DNA from: JAMLHH01 sp037189845
Lineage (GTDB): Bacteria > Bacteroidota > Bacteroidia > Chitinophagales > JADIYW01
DNA: 64,000 nucleotides
Direction of reading: 5' to 3'
Assembly: GCA_037189845.1 (NCBI GenBank)
Contig: JBBCIS010000005.1
Coordinates: forward strand, 1-64,000
The notes under the pieces were generated by a model. The model was given only the letters and a program-made list of their open reading frames with translations, was not told where the DNA came from and ran no database searches. Each line of letters begins with the position of its first letter. Within the stretch, counting starts at the first letter, position 1. Both the position numbers and the translations under genes were made by a program. Below are positions 17,008 to 26,663 of this stretch, in pieces.

Positions 17008-18306
17008 TTACTTATTCATTAACCATTGTTTAAAATCTTCAAACCGGGCACTCATTTCAATACTTTTCTTCCCGCTACCCAGCATTTTAACCAATCTTTC
17101 AGGAATTTCAACTGCTTTTCCTATCAGTGGCTCTACGACTTCTCCAAATTTCACCGGATGCGCAGTAGATAGCACCACCGCATTCGAGGGCTCTTTATTT
17201 TCTTTCAAAAAGTCCTCCAAAGCCAGATATCCCACGGCAGTATGCGGACAGATTAAATATCCGGTTGCAGCATATACATCTCTGATACATTGTGCAGTTT
17301 GTTCGTCAGTATATGCATATCCTTTGATATCTTCTTTGATCAATTCCCAGTCCTCAGCATAAATATCCATAATACGGGCAAAATTGCTCGGATTACCCAC
17401 ATCCATTGCGTTGGAAATTGTGCTCACAGAAGCTCTCGGCTGGAAGATACCAGATTCCAGATAATCCGGTACAATACTGTTAGCATTGGTAGCAGCAATA
17501 ATTTTCTTCACCGGCAAACCCATTGCCTGGGCAAAAAGACAAGCTGTAAGATTTCCAAAATTACCGCTTGGTATAGAAAAATATAAAGGAAGAGATTTAT
17601 CGGCTAATTGTTTGTATGCCCAGAAATAATAAAAAGACTGAGGAATCAATCTGGCGATATTAATGGAGTTCGCAGAAGACAATACCAATTTCTCATTCAG
17701 CTCTTTATCCAGAAATGCAGTTTTCACTATTCTCTGACAATCGTCAAAAGTACCGTCTATTTCTAAAGCAGTGATATTGGCACCTAAAGTTGTAAACTGT
17801 TTTTCCTGAATATCACTCACTTTCCCCTTAGGATAGAGAATGGTCACATTAATGCCGTCTACATTCAGAAAACCATGAGCTACAGCGCTTCCTGTATCTC
17901 CTGATGTGGCTACAAGAATATTTACTTCCTCCTGAGACCCCTGCAGGAAATATCCCATCAGTCTTCCCATAAATCTTGCACCAAAATCTTTGAATGCCAA
18001 TGTCGGCCCCTGAAAAAGCTCCAGCACTTTTATATCTCCCAGATCCACCAATGGCGCATCAAAATTGTACGCATCATCAATCATCTTTTTGATATCTGCT
18101 TCAGGTATATAATCACCTACAATATGCTGAGTAATTTTCTGAGCCATTTCATTGAAAGTCATCGACGGCAGCTCCTCATAAAATGATGCCGGCAACGGAA
18201 ACATTTCATAAGGCATATACAATCCATTATCTGGTGGTAATCCCTTTAAAACGGCCTCTTTCAAATCAACATCCGGAGAAATTTTCTTAGTGCTATATAG
18301 TTGCAT
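17008..18306 (-). CDS. thrC: Threonine synthase
   Basis: A 432-residue PLP enzyme converting O-phosphohomoserine to threonine. The PLP-binding lysine lies in TLAFKDFGARF (residue about 100), the phosphate-binding loops are ATSGDTGSAVA and PSGNFGNLTA, and the N-terminal extension LYSTKKISPDVDLKEAVLKG is typical of the bacterial short class. Length is normal. It is a single gene here; thrA and thrB are not in the window. Confidence 0.93.
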   Translation of the reverse strand: MQLYSTKKISPDVDLKEAVLKGLPPDNGLYMPYEMFPLPASFYEELPSMTFNEMAQKITQHIVGDYIPEADIKKMIDDAYNFDAPLVDLGDIKVLELFQGPTLAFKDFGARFMGRLMGYFLQGSQEEVNILVATSGDTGSAVAHGFLNVDGINVTILYPKGKVSDIQEKQFTTLGANITALEIDGTFDDCQRIVKTAFLDKELNEKLVLSSANSINIARLIPQSFYYFWAYKQLADKSLPLYFSIPSGNFGNLTACLFAQAMGLPVKKIIAATNANSIVPDYLESGIFQPRASVSTISNAMDVGNPSNFARIMDIYAEDWELIKEDIKGYAYTDEQTAQCIRDVYAATGYLICPHTAVGYLALEDFLKENKEPSNAVVLSTAHPVKFGEVVEPLIGKAVEIPERLVKMLGSGKKSIEMSARFEDFKQWLMNK

Positions 18307-18472
18307 CAGTACAAAATAAAGTTTGTGAAGATTGCAAAAATGCTAAGTTTTTTCCGAATGTTTGCAATTTTATGAGAAATCTACGTTAAGTTTAGTCAAA
18401 TTAGCACGCTAGTTGATATGCGTAAAAAATTAAGTATTATTTTAAAGTTTCAAAGTGATTATATATCTCGCA

Positions 18473-20956
18473 ATGCGATCGTTTAGGTATCTGTTATTAG
18501 GGCTAATACTCCTTTTTTCTTCATCCGTTTCTGCTCAGAATTATCATATAAAAGGTACTATCATAGATAAGGTGCAACGCGAAACGCTTCCTTTCTGTAA
18601 CATATTCATCCCTCAGCTGAAAGAAGGCTTTGTAGCAAATGAAGACGGGGAATTTTCGATCACTCTGACTAAAAAGGTAGACAGCATTACTTTTTCCTAT
18701 CTGGGGTATCAGCCTTATATTTTACGATTCCCTGTTCCGCAGAACGAAGATCTGGTCATCGAGATGGAAGAAATTTCCAATGAGCTCGAACAAGTAGTCA
18801 TAGTCGCTCCCAGAAGAAGGCAAAGGGATTCCACTGCATGGAGAATTTATCGCAACGTCGTAGATAATAAGCCGCTTAATAAGCCTACTGCCCACAACTT
18901 TTTCGAGTACGAAGAATATGATAAAATGGTAGGCTCTTTCTATAATTTCAGCCCAAAGCTATTAAACAGGAAGCTAATCAGACCTTTCAGGTTCGTACTG
19001 GAAAATTATGATACTACCAGTGATGGCAGGTTATTTATCCCCCTGATTTTAAAGGAAGAAATCACCCACCACTACTACCAGAAAAAGCCAGAAAAGACAA
19101 AGAAAATTACAGTAAGCCAGAAAATATCAGGTGTGGAGCAGGCGCAGATCAGCAATCTGATGAATATTGCCCTGGACAATATGGATGCATATTCCAATGA
19201 GCTGCTTATCAGCGGGAAGAGCTTCATGCTGCCTTTCGCTGACGGAGCGTGGTTTAAATACCGTTTTTACGTCATAGACAGTACAGAAAATGACGATTGT
19301 GAATGGGTATACCATATAGGATTTTCACCGGCTATCAAAGGTGAGCTGGCTTTCCTAGGAGAAGCATGGATCCACGAGCCCACTTATGCCATCCAGAAAA
19401 TTCAATTGAAGCTGGATAAAGATGTGAACTTTAACTGGGTGAATGATTTCAGCGCAGAGCAGGAGTTTACCTATATCGATAAAAAGCATTGGGTCATCAC
19501 CAAAGACCGGAGAACGAGCGGAATCTCTATGACGCAGCGCAAGAAGAGTAAGATGGTACATCTTGAGCAGGTAAAATTATACAGCAAGTTCAGGATTGAT
19601 GAAGAAATAGCCGATTCAATATTTTCCAGTAAAAGATTGTATGCTGAAAACTACAGAAAAATGCCGGATGACTACTGGGAGGAAAATCGCCATGAACCCT
19701 TAACCCGTTCACAAAGCAATGTATATTTTCTGATTGATTCTTTGAAAACGACCAAGGCATATAAAAGATATATGAACTTTGGCCGGACGCTGATTACCGG
19801 ATTCTACAAAGCCGGTCCGGTAGATATCGGAAGCCTCTACAGTATATTTTCTTTTAACCCGATAGAAGGAATCAGGCCTAAACTTACTATCCGAAGTAAC
19901 AGAGATATGAGTGAAAAATTCTGGTACATGTTCTATGGCGCATACGGTACCAAGGATAAAAGATTCAAATACGGCGGAGAATTGCGCTACAGAATTCCTA
20001 ACGAGAATTTACTTTTCAATGAGGTAGGACTGAGCTATAAGGACGATTACCAAAGATTTACGCTGGCAAATGCGGGATCCAATGACCATGACTATATACT
20101 CAACGCATTACTGAGAAAAAATGGTTTTGACGATTTAGTGTATGTGAAAGATTTCAGGATTTACAACAATAAAGAGTGGAACAGTACTTTTACAACTACC
20201 ATAAATGCACATTACAAACAATATCAAACCATTCCGGGTGTAATGGAATTCACTTCTACCAAACCCGATGGAACGAAAGAGATTGTTAGTAAATTTAAAA
20301 TGTTTAATCCTGAGTTTATTTTAGAGATCACTCCGGGAGCGAACTTCATACGTACAGAAAGTAAAAGAATTCTACTCAAAAGTAAAATGCCGAGGATTAC
20401 CCTGAATTATAATTTCAGTAAAAAAGGAATACTGGGTAGTGACTTCAATTTTCAAAGCCTTGGATTGCGAATCCAACAAAGACTTCCCAGCCCGATCGGA
20501 AAGACCAGATACGTATTAACTGCCAATAAATTATTCGGAGAGATACCATATCCACTACTGTATATTCATCAGGGAAATGAAAATTTCCTCTTTGATTATA
20601 AAAGGTTCTCCAATATGAGAGAAGGTGAATTTGCTGCAGATCAGGAGATTTCCCTTTTACTTGAACATAATTTTGAAGGCTTCTTCTTCAATAAAATACC
20701 TCTTGTCAAAAAACTGAAGCTCAGAGAGGTATTTTTATTTAAAATGGCTTATTCTTCTCTTGACAAAACTAAAACCGCCTATTTGGATTTACCTCCAACT
20801 TTAAAAGGGTTGAATGGATTCTATTCTGAAATAGGCTTCGGAGTAGACAATATTCTCAAAATGTTACAGGTACAATGTAGTTGGAGATTGACACAAAAAG
20901 ATCATCCGGATGCTAATAATTTTGTGATAAAATTCTGGGTATCTCCTAATTTCTAG
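18473..20956 (+). CDS. DUF5686 outer-membrane protein with carboxypeptidase-regulatory domain
   Basis: About 827 residues from the ATG at 18473, chosen over a GTG at 18455 because the signal peptide starts RSFRYLLLG and ends VSAQ. Residues 25-110 form a CarboxypepD_reg-like domain (GTIIDKVQRETLPFCNIFI ... ISFSYLGYQP type). The remaining 700 residues match the DUF5686 pattern found widely in Bacteroidota outer membranes (DSTAWRIYRNVVDNKPLN) and end in a beta-barrel-like WVSPNF. Function is unknown. Its 3' end overlaps the convergent 20946 gene by 11 bases. Confidence 0.8.
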   Translation: MRSFRYLLLGLILLFSSSVSAQNYHIKGTIIDKVQRETLPFCNIFIPQLKEGFVANEDGEFSITLTKKVDSITFSYLGYQPYILRFPVPQNEDLVIEMEEISNELEQVVIVAPRRRQRDSTAWRIYRNVVDNKPLNKPTAHNFFEYEEYDKMVGSFYNFSPKLLNRKLIRPFRFVLENYDTTSDGRLFIPLILKEEITHHYYQKKPEKTKKITVSQKISGVEQAQISNLMNIALDNMDAYSNELLISGKSFMLPFADGAWFKYRFYVIDSTENDDCEWVYHIGFSPAIKGELAFLGEAWIHEPTYAIQKIQLKLDKDVNFNWVNDFSAEQEFTYIDKKHWVITKDRRTSGISMTQRKKSKMVHLEQVKLYSKFRIDEEIADSIFSSKRLYAENYRKMPDDYWEENRHEPLTRSQSNVYFLIDSLKTTKAYKRYMNFGRTLITGFYKAGPVDIGSLYSIFSFNPIEGIRPKLTIRSNRDMSEKFWYMFYGAYGTKDKRFKYGGELRYRIPNENLLFNEVGLSYKDDYQRFTLANAGSNDHDYILNALLRKNGFDDLVYVKDFRIYNNKEWNSTFTTTINAHYKQYQTIPGVMEFTSTKPDGTKEIVSKFKMFNPEFILEITPGANFIRTESKRILLKSKMPRITLNYNFSKKGILGSDFNFQSLGLRIQQRLPSPIGKTRYVLTANKLFGEIPYPLLYIHQGNENFLFDYKRFSNMREGEFAADQEISLLLEHNFEGFFFNKIPLVKKLKLREVFLFKMAYSSLDKTKTAYLDLPPTLKGLNGFYSEIGFGVDNILKMLQVQCSWRLTQKDHPDANNFVIKFWVSPNF

Positions 20957-21647
20957 GACTTTCTGCTTTGTAATGATAAAAGATTCCTTTGTCAAAAGGA
21001 GTCCACAGACATGCTCTCTGGCGACCTGCCTTTAAGACATCATTCGCCCAGGTATTACAAGTGTAAAAGATATTATAGCTGCCTTTTGAATCGTAGAAAG
21101 CATCATTGTCACCATACACAGCATCTGTAGGAATCCATAAAATTTCTTCTTTGCTGTCTCTTTTAAAACTTCGAAGGATGAGCTCTGACATCTTTCTGTA
21201 ACAATCAGGGCTGATTGAAATCTTTTTACAGCTTTCTGATTCTTTCAAGGACTTGTAGAATGTCACGTGTAGTGCCGATTCACTCAGACCGGTAGCTGCT
21301 TTAAATGCAGTGCTGAATTTCAAATTTGACCATGTGGGAGTATTTAAGTAAAAGTTTTTGTCACCCCATCCAAATGCCACCAGCCGGGCAGAAGTATCTG
21401 CACCTATGGTATTTTCAATTTTCACAATCTGGCTCCAATCCATTTCTTCCATCCTGATTGGTAAAACTATGTCTGTATGGACTCCATTGGTAAGAATATA
21501 AATATCAATCTCACCTTCACACGGCTGAGTGTTGTTTACAGCAATTGCTGACAGAATAAATGCAGCAAAAAAGTAAACTAAGATGAGGACTAGCAATCCA
21601 AGAAATGTTTTGCCTAAAATCCTCAAAAGCTGCCCTGGTATTTTCAT
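20946..21647 (-). CDS. TIGR02117/DUF2459 family membrane-anchored protein
   Basis: About 233 residues from the ATG at 21647, preferred over 21698 because the longer form only adds a poorly placed prefix before the membrane anchor. One N-terminal transmembrane segment (FLGLLVLILVYFFAAFIL) is followed by a periplasmic domain. Family hallmarks are YILTNGVHTDIVLP, AFGWGDKNFYLNTPTW, YNIFYTCNTWANDVLK and LWTPFDKGIFYHY. The TCNTW cysteine with upstream histidine suggests an NlpC/P60-like papain fold, which is inference. The family was first noticed near urease genes; none are here. Confidence 0.78.
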   Translation of the reverse strand: MKIPGQLLRILGKTFLGLLVLILVYFFAAFILSAIAVNNTQPCEGEIDIYILTNGVHTDIVLPIRMEEMDWSQIVKIENTIGADTSARLVAFGWGDKNFYLNTPTWSNLKFSTAFKAATGLSESALHVTFYKSLKESESCKKISISPDCYRKMSELILRSFKRDSKEEILWIPTDAVYGDNDAFYDSKGSYNIFYTCNTWANDVLKAGRQRACLWTPFDKGIFYHYKAESPRN

Positions 21648-21711
21648 CCGTCCTGCAATAACGATAAACTTACAAAAGAAATATTCAGGAGAAAACATTC
21701 TCTCAAAAACA

Positions 21712-21743
21712 AAACAGCCAATTCATTACTGAATTGGCTGTTT
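21712..21743 (-). terminator. Strong symmetric terminator
   Basis: A perfect 14-bp stem AAACAGCCAATTCA / TGAATTGGCTGTTT with a 4-base loop. It follows the 21766 gene's stop on the minus strand. Confidence 0.88.
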
Positions 21744-21765
21744 ATGTATGTGCTGACAATTTATA

Positions 21766-22971
21766 TTATGCCGGATATTCGTGCGGTAGATCGATATTGA
21801 CTGCTTCCTGCCAAGGCAAACCGAATTTTCCGATTTGTGCCATGAACGGATCAGGATCCATTTCTTCACAATTAAATACACCCGGCTTCATCCAGATACC
21901 TTCCATCATCAATTTAGCTCCTAACATCGCAGGTACTCCTGTTGTATAAGATACTCCCTGTGCTTTCGCATCTCTGTAAGCATCCTGATGGAGACAGTTG
22001 TTCCAGATATAGTAAGTTTTTTCCTTACCATCTTTGATACCTTTCATGTGGATACCTATAGAAGTTTCTCCTGTATAGTTTTCTCCCAGGCTGCCCGGTT
22101 CAGGCAACAATGCTTTCAAAAACTCAAGAGGAATGATATCCTGTCCCTGAAATTTCACTGGTTGAATACTTGTCATTCCTACATTTTGCAACACCTGCAA
22201 GTGCGTAATGTATTGCTGGCCAAATGTCATCCAGAATCTTGCACGTTTGATAGTTGGGAAATTTTTCACCAGAGATTCCAGCTCTTCATGATATAAAAGA
22301 TAAGATTCTTTCGGCCCGATATTAGGGTAATCAATTGGTTTATGGATAGACATAGGATCTATTTCTACCCATTCTCCGTTTTCCCAGTACTTACCTTTCT
22401 GAGTGATCTCTCTGATATTGATTTCAGGATTAAAGTTGGTAGCAAATGCCTGACCATGATCACCTGCATTACAGTCTACAATATCTATGTAATGAATTTC
22501 ATCGAAATGGTGCTTTGCAGCATAAGCGACATATATCTGAGTTTGTCCCGGATCAAATCCACAGCCCAAAAGTGCCATGATTCCCTTCTCCCTGAAACGC
22601 TCCTGATAAGCCCATTGCCAGCTATATTCGAATTTAGCTTCATCTTTTGGCTCATAGTTCGCCGTATCCAGATAGTGAACTCCTGTTTCCAGGCAAGCAT
22701 CCATGATTGGTAAATCCTGATAAGGCAAAGCTACATTGATCACTAATTCCGGTTGAAAACTTCTGATTAAATCAGCTACTTGTTTCGCATCATCAGCGTC
22801 TACTTTAGCGGTTTTGATATTCGCACCAGGAATATCATTTGCAATTGCATCACATTTTGCCAGAGTTCGGCTGGCAAGCATGATTTCAGAAAACACTTCC
22901 GGTTGTGAAGCGCATTTACGCACCACGACATTTCCTACGCCTCCGGCGCCGATGATGAGTACTTTTCCCAT
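21766..22971 (-). CDS. Saccharopine dehydrogenase-family enzyme, probable carboxynorspermidine synthase
   Basis: A 401-residue NAD(P)-dependent enzyme. The Rossmann motif LIIGAGGVGNVVV is at the N-terminus, followed by ASRT and the ELVINVALPYQDLPIMDACLE segment. The mid-part GVHYLDTANYEP, GCGFDPGQTQIYVAYA and DCNAGDHG resembles carboxynorspermidine (carboxyspermidine) dehydrogenase more than lysine-pathway enzymes. It would make carboxyspermidine from putrescine-type amines and aspartate semialdehyde; the partner decarboxylase is not in the window. Its promoter -7 box is at 23000-23007 and its terminator at 21712-21743. Confidence 0.82.
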   Translation of the reverse strand: MGKVLIIGAGGVGNVVVRKCASQPEVFSEIMLASRTLAKCDAIANDIPGANIKTAKVDADDAKQVADLIRSFQPELVINVALPYQDLPIMDACLETGVHYLDTANYEPKDEAKFEYSWQWAYQERFREKGIMALLGCGFDPGQTQIYVAYAAKHHFDEIHYIDIVDCNAGDHGQAFATNFNPEINIREITQKGKYWENGEWVEIDPMSIHKPIDYPNIGPKESYLLYHEELESLVKNFPTIKRARFWMTFGQQYITHLQVLQNVGMTSIQPVKFQGQDIIPLEFLKALLPEPGSLGENYTGETSIGIHMKGIKDGKEKTYYIWNNCLHQDAYRDAKAQGVSYTTGVPAMLGAKLMMEGIWMKPGVFNCEEMDPDPFMAQIGKFGLPWQEAVNIDLPHEYPA

Positions 22972-22999
22972 TCTTTAAAATTCAGTTTAAAATGAAATA

Positions 23000-23007
23000 C
23001 AAAAATA
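23000..23007 (-). promoter_or_regulatory. Bacteroidota -7 promoter box
   Basis: TATTTTTG on the minus strand (consensus TAnnTTTG), 28 bases before the start at 22971. A TTTG (plus-strand CAAA at 23029-23032) lies 21 bases upstream and may be the -33 element. Confidence 0.65.
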
Positions 23008-23134
23008 CATGATTTTTTAAGCTACTACCAAATAGAATACTGCTCAGCAATAATTTAATTGATCACCCCTTGTAAACAAATCTCTTGCCACAATGTTGAA
23101 GGTCAGCACCTGTCTTTCAGGGCAAAGCAATAAA

Positions 23135-23159
23135 AAAGGTTGTCACCCGGACAACCTTT
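23135..23159 (-). terminator. Rho-independent terminator of TonB receptor gene
   Basis: Arms AAAGGTTGTC / GACAACCTTT, with a T-run next on the minus strand, 22 bases after the stop at 23181. Confidence 0.85.
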
Positions 23160-23180
23160 CTGTATAACGTTCAATAAATT

Positions 23181-25550
23181 TTAGAACTCGTATCTATACT
23201 GAAGCGTATAGCTGATAGGTGATTCTATCTTTGGAGGTCTTTGATAGTATTCGTGGTTGGTAAGATTTTTCACAATCATACCAATATTGTGCTTGGAGTT
23301 GATTTTATACATCGCCCTGGCTCCTACAATCAAATCTCCTTTGAAATCCTGATCCATTCTGTATTGGGACAGCCCCGGAATATACACTCCGAATATTTCA
23401 TCAATATTTTCCATAAAGCTGTAATATCTTATATCTGCTCCCAAAGAAATGCTCTTATATGACCATTCAAAATCCGCAGTTAATAAATGTCTGTTTCTGT
23501 ATTTCAGAACATTCTCTATTAAATCAGTACCATTAAGCTTTTTTGCAGTCTGGAAGCTTGATTTGAAAAGATTCTTCACATATGTACCGACCTCTTTGAC
23601 TTTGTCACTTTCATCATTATTCAATTCCATAGGATATGAATATGAGTAACCTGCATTGATGTTAAATGTATGCCCATTGTGATTCAGGGTGCTTTTCCAT
23701 GTAACTTCATACCCTGCAATTCTTGCTTTAGAAATATTAACAGAGCTAAAACCCAGATAGTCTAACGGATCTATCGGATCCGGTGAATTTGCCAGAGAAT
23801 CCGGCACATAAATTCCAAACAGGAACTCAACTAAGTCATTGTACTCCTGCCAGAAAAATGCAACATCCAGACTACCTGTAAACTTCCTGGACTTCGTAGC
23901 AAATTTTTGCTCAAATCCCAGTTCACTTGTCCAGCCGTATTCAGGTCTTAGATTTGCATTTGGAATGATCAGCACATCGGCTACACTTGCAGTAGCATAT
24001 CTCTCTGCCAACGAAGGGAATCTGAATCCTTGTCCCCAGTTCACTCTTATAAATGTATTTTTTGCAGGATTATAGTTTAATCCCAATCTCCAGTTTCCGG
24101 GAGATACAAATACTTTTTCTTCATTTTTGTTAAAAATCGGTGCTGCCGCAAATCCATATTTATTCTGAATTCTGAATACTTCCGCACGTGTACCCGCTAC
24201 TGCCGATACTTTATTCCATTTTTTCTCTACCTGTCCGAATAATGCAAAGAAATTTGCAGATAATCTTGTACCGAAAGATCCGGGATCATTCACCATTAAA
24301 GTCATAGAGCTGGCACCACCCACAACACTCCAGTTATTATCAAACTTTTTAGAAATCTGATAATCATTGTTGATCATATAAACAGGCTTTTTAGAATATT
24401 CCTGCTTCAATATATAAAGTCTGTTTTTCAGATCATGCTTTACCCCTCTTTTGCTATACTTGGTTAAAAACGGGTCTATTATTACCCTCACATTATCTAC
24501 ATCATTTGAAGCACCCGGCCGTAACGTTCCACTGCCGGCATTCTGCCACCAAAAAATATCTTCTTCATAAGAGTTAATAAAATTACCTCTCACTCCCCAC
24601 AACAGATTTTCATTTTTATTCCATTTAAGCGTGAAGTTTACACGGGCTAATCTTTCCTCTATTCCGTCAAAGTGCTTTTGAGCATTGAAGAAGTTGGCAC
24701 CTACTGTATATTCAAATTTATCACTGACCTTATGTGCTCTGGAAAAATATACTCCATTGGTCATTCTCGGCGTTCTCCACCATTTCGTCTCTTCTCTTGC
24801 AGGCTGACCAACTACCGAAGTATAAGCTACTAATTTATTCTGAGGTACTTTTGTAGGCTTAACGGATTGGACATTGATGATACCATTCATAGCTGACGAG
24901 CCATACAAAACAGATGAAGCACCTTTTAAGACCTCGATCTGAGCTACACTTTCTATTGGAATAAAATCCCACTTAACATCGAATTTATCAGGCGACAGGA
25001 ATGGTTGGCCATCAACAATGACCATCACCCTGCTACCAACACCGTAAGACCATCCGGAGCCTGAACGAATGTTCGCCTGTCCATCCAATACGTTTAATCC
25101 TGTTACTCTTCTTGCAATATCATCAAATCTGACAGGGTTGATAGCATTGATAAATTCCGGCTTGATAACTTCTATAGATACGACCTCTTCACTCGCCCTT
25201 TTTTCAAAAATACTTCCGGAAATCACAATTTCAGAAGTAGATTCCACTGATTCTTCCAGTGTAATATTCAGTTCTTTGATCTCATTCTCGGTGACAACTA
25301 CCGTCTGGCTTAAATTGCGATACCCTATGTAACTAAAGGTTAGATTATAGCTGCCAGCACTCACTTCTAAAGAGTACCTGCCATCAAAATCCGTAACCGT
25401 TCCTAATCCATTTTTACCAAGTACGTTTGCTCCGATGAGAGGTTCGTTTGTAACAGCATCTGTTACGATCCCTTTTATAGTTGCTGCATCAAGACTCAAT
25501 AATGAACAAGTCAACAATGCAAAAACAAAAGCCTTCCTTAAAAAATTCAC
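23181..25550 (-). CDS. TonB-dependent outer-membrane receptor
   Basis: About 789 residues. The GTG at 25550 is chosen as start. The longer frame from 25598 would include the promoter's -7 box (25570-25577), and the GTG gives a clean signal peptide (FLRKAFVFALLTCSLLSLDA). A CarboxypepD_reg-like domain (GIVTDAVTNEPLIGANVLG) is followed by the plug (EVIKPEFINAINPVRFDDIA ... VMVIVDGQPFLSPDKFDVKW ... EVLKGASSVLYGSSAMNGII) and a 22-strand-type barrel ending LQYRYEF. The substrate is not evident: no SusD partner and no metal or vitamin gene is adjacent. The gene is monocistronic. Confidence 0.88.
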   Translation of the reverse strand: MNFLRKAFVFALLTCSLLSLDAATIKGIVTDAVTNEPLIGANVLGKNGLGTVTDFDGRYSLEVSAGSYNLTFSYIGYRNLSQTVVVTENEIKELNITLEESVESTSEIVISGSIFEKRASEEVVSIEVIKPEFINAINPVRFDDIARRVTGLNVLDGQANIRSGSGWSYGVGSRVMVIVDGQPFLSPDKFDVKWDFIPIESVAQIEVLKGASSVLYGSSAMNGIINVQSVKPTKVPQNKLVAYTSVVGQPAREETKWWRTPRMTNGVYFSRAHKVSDKFEYTVGANFFNAQKHFDGIEERLARVNFTLKWNKNENLLWGVRGNFINSYEEDIFWWQNAGSGTLRPGASNDVDNVRVIIDPFLTKYSKRGVKHDLKNRLYILKQEYSKKPVYMINNDYQISKKFDNNWSVVGGASSMTLMVNDPGSFGTRLSANFFALFGQVEKKWNKVSAVAGTRAEVFRIQNKYGFAAAPIFNKNEEKVFVSPGNWRLGLNYNPAKNTFIRVNWGQGFRFPSLAERYATASVADVLIIPNANLRPEYGWTSELGFEQKFATKSRKFTGSLDVAFFWQEYNDLVEFLFGIYVPDSLANSPDPIDPLDYLGFSSVNISKARIAGYEVTWKSTLNHNGHTFNINAGYSYSYPMELNNDESDKVKEVGTYVKNLFKSSFQTAKKLNGTDLIENVLKYRNRHLLTADFEWSYKSISLGADIRYYSFMENIDEIFGVYIPGLSQYRMDQDFKGDLIVGARAMYKINSKHNIGMIVKNLTNHEYYQRPPKIESPISYTLQYRYEF

Positions 25551-25569
25551 AACCTTTAAATTAGTGGGA

Positions 25570-25577
25570 CAAAGATA
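25570..25577 (-). promoter_or_regulatory. Bacteroidota -7 box of TonB receptor gene
   Basis: TATCTTTG on the minus strand, a perfect TAnnTTTG. Transcription would begin just downstream, leaving a leader of about 15 bases (containing AAAGG) before the GTG at 25550. The 276-base gap from here to the FKBP start holds only this box, AT-rich sequence and the FKBP promoter. Confidence 0.7.
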
Positions 25578-25849
25578 CCTTTTATTAATCTCAAGCATCC
25601 AAGGCTCTGTCTATTTAATATTAAATTAAGATATATAATTACTCAAAAACAGCTAACTGTTTAAACATTACGATATAAAAAATACTTTAAAATCTAAAAA
25701 TCAACTTTATTATGAAATATACAATAATAATATTCAACAATATCAATAATAAAAAAGAAATGCAATCCGTGCAATTGTTCCGATTTGTTAAAAAATGCTT
25801 GTAAACAAGGTCAGATTTTTCGGAATTTCAAATTTCTTAGGAATTCGAC

Positions 25850-25857
25850 TATCTTTG
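25850..25857 (+). promoter_or_regulatory. Bacteroidota -7 box of FKBP gene
   Basis: TATCTTTG, perfect TAnnTTTG, 17 bases before the ATG at 25875. It excludes the longer in-frame start at 25785. Confidence 0.7.
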
Positions 25858-25874
25858 TGCCATTAATTTTTAAT

Positions 25875-26585
25875 ATGAAAAAGAAGTTTCTCAGAACCAC
25901 ACTATTTGGAACTGCATTAATGTTGGCAGGAAGTACTGCTTTAGTATCATGTAAATCAGATTATTCTAAACCAGCAAAAATAAAATTAGCCGATCAAAAC
26001 GACTCCATCAGCTATGCTTTGGGCGGCAATATCGGTGAATCAATTAAAACCAGCGGAATTGATACAATTATAGATATCAATCAGTTTTTTGCAGGTGTTC
26101 AAAACGGCTTGTTAGGAAAATTAGACCTGACTCCTGAGCAAATTGAAGCTTTAATGATTGAATTTCAAAAAAACATGATGGAGAAAGCCTCCGGAGAATC
26201 TTCTGCAAAAGAAAAAACATTTTTAGATGAAAACGCTAAAAAACCAAGTGTAAAAACTACAGAAAGTGGCCTTCAGTATGAAGTAGTTCAGGAAGGAACC
26301 GGTGCTAAACCACAAAAATCAAGTGTAGTTAAAGTTCATTACACCGGTACATTGATTGACGGTACTGTTTTCGATTCATCTAAAGAAATGGCAGATCCGG
26401 TAGAGTTTCCATTAGATCAGGTAATCCCGGGATGGACAGAAGGCATCCAATTGATGAGTGTTGGCTCAAAATATAAATTCTATATACCATCTAAGCTGGC
26501 ATACGGTCCAAACGGAGTGCCACAGGGAGGTATAGGTCCGAACGAGACACTTATTTTTGATGTGGAGCTCGTTGGAATAAAATAA
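25875..26585 (+). CDS. FKBP-type peptidyl-prolyl isomerase lipoprotein
   Basis: A 236-residue lipoprotein (signal MKKKFLRTTL, lipobox ALVSC). Residues about 35-130 match the FkpA/Mip N-terminal dimerisation domain (DSISYALGGNIGESIK ... FFAGVQNGLLG). Residues 135-236 are the FKBP domain (VKVHYTGTLIDGTVFDSS, PGWTEGIQLM, IPSKLAYGPNGVP, LIFDVELVGIK), with active-site aromatics in place. It probably assists folding of envelope proteins. The start follows from the promoter at 25850. A terminator lies at 26599-26633. Confidence 0.92.
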   Translation: MKKKFLRTTLFGTALMLAGSTALVSCKSDYSKPAKIKLADQNDSISYALGGNIGESIKTSGIDTIIDINQFFAGVQNGLLGKLDLTPEQIEALMIEFQKNMMEKASGESSAKEKTFLDENAKKPSVKTTESGLQYEVVQEGTGAKPQKSSVVKVHYTGTLIDGTVFDSSKEMADPVEFPLDQVIPGWTEGIQLMSVGSKYKFYIPSKLAYGPNGVPQGGIGPNETLIFDVELVGIK

Positions 26586-26598
26586 ATTCTTTAAAAAT

Positions 26599-26633
26599 AA
26601 AAGCCCCATACAAAACAAGGTATGGGGCTTTTT
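26599..26633 (+). terminator. Rho-independent terminator of FKBP gene
   Basis: Arms AAAAGCCCCATAC / GTATGGGGCTTTT with T5 after. The ATG at 26622 of the longest downstream frame lies inside this hairpin, which argues against that start. Confidence 0.9.
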
Positions 26634-26663
26634 GTTTATATTAACATAGAGAATCATTGCACC

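Noticed and set aside
26622..26663. ATG at 26622 as start of the sterol-desaturase gene
   Set aside because: It falls inside the terminator hairpin of the preceding gene, and the added residues match nothing in the family.
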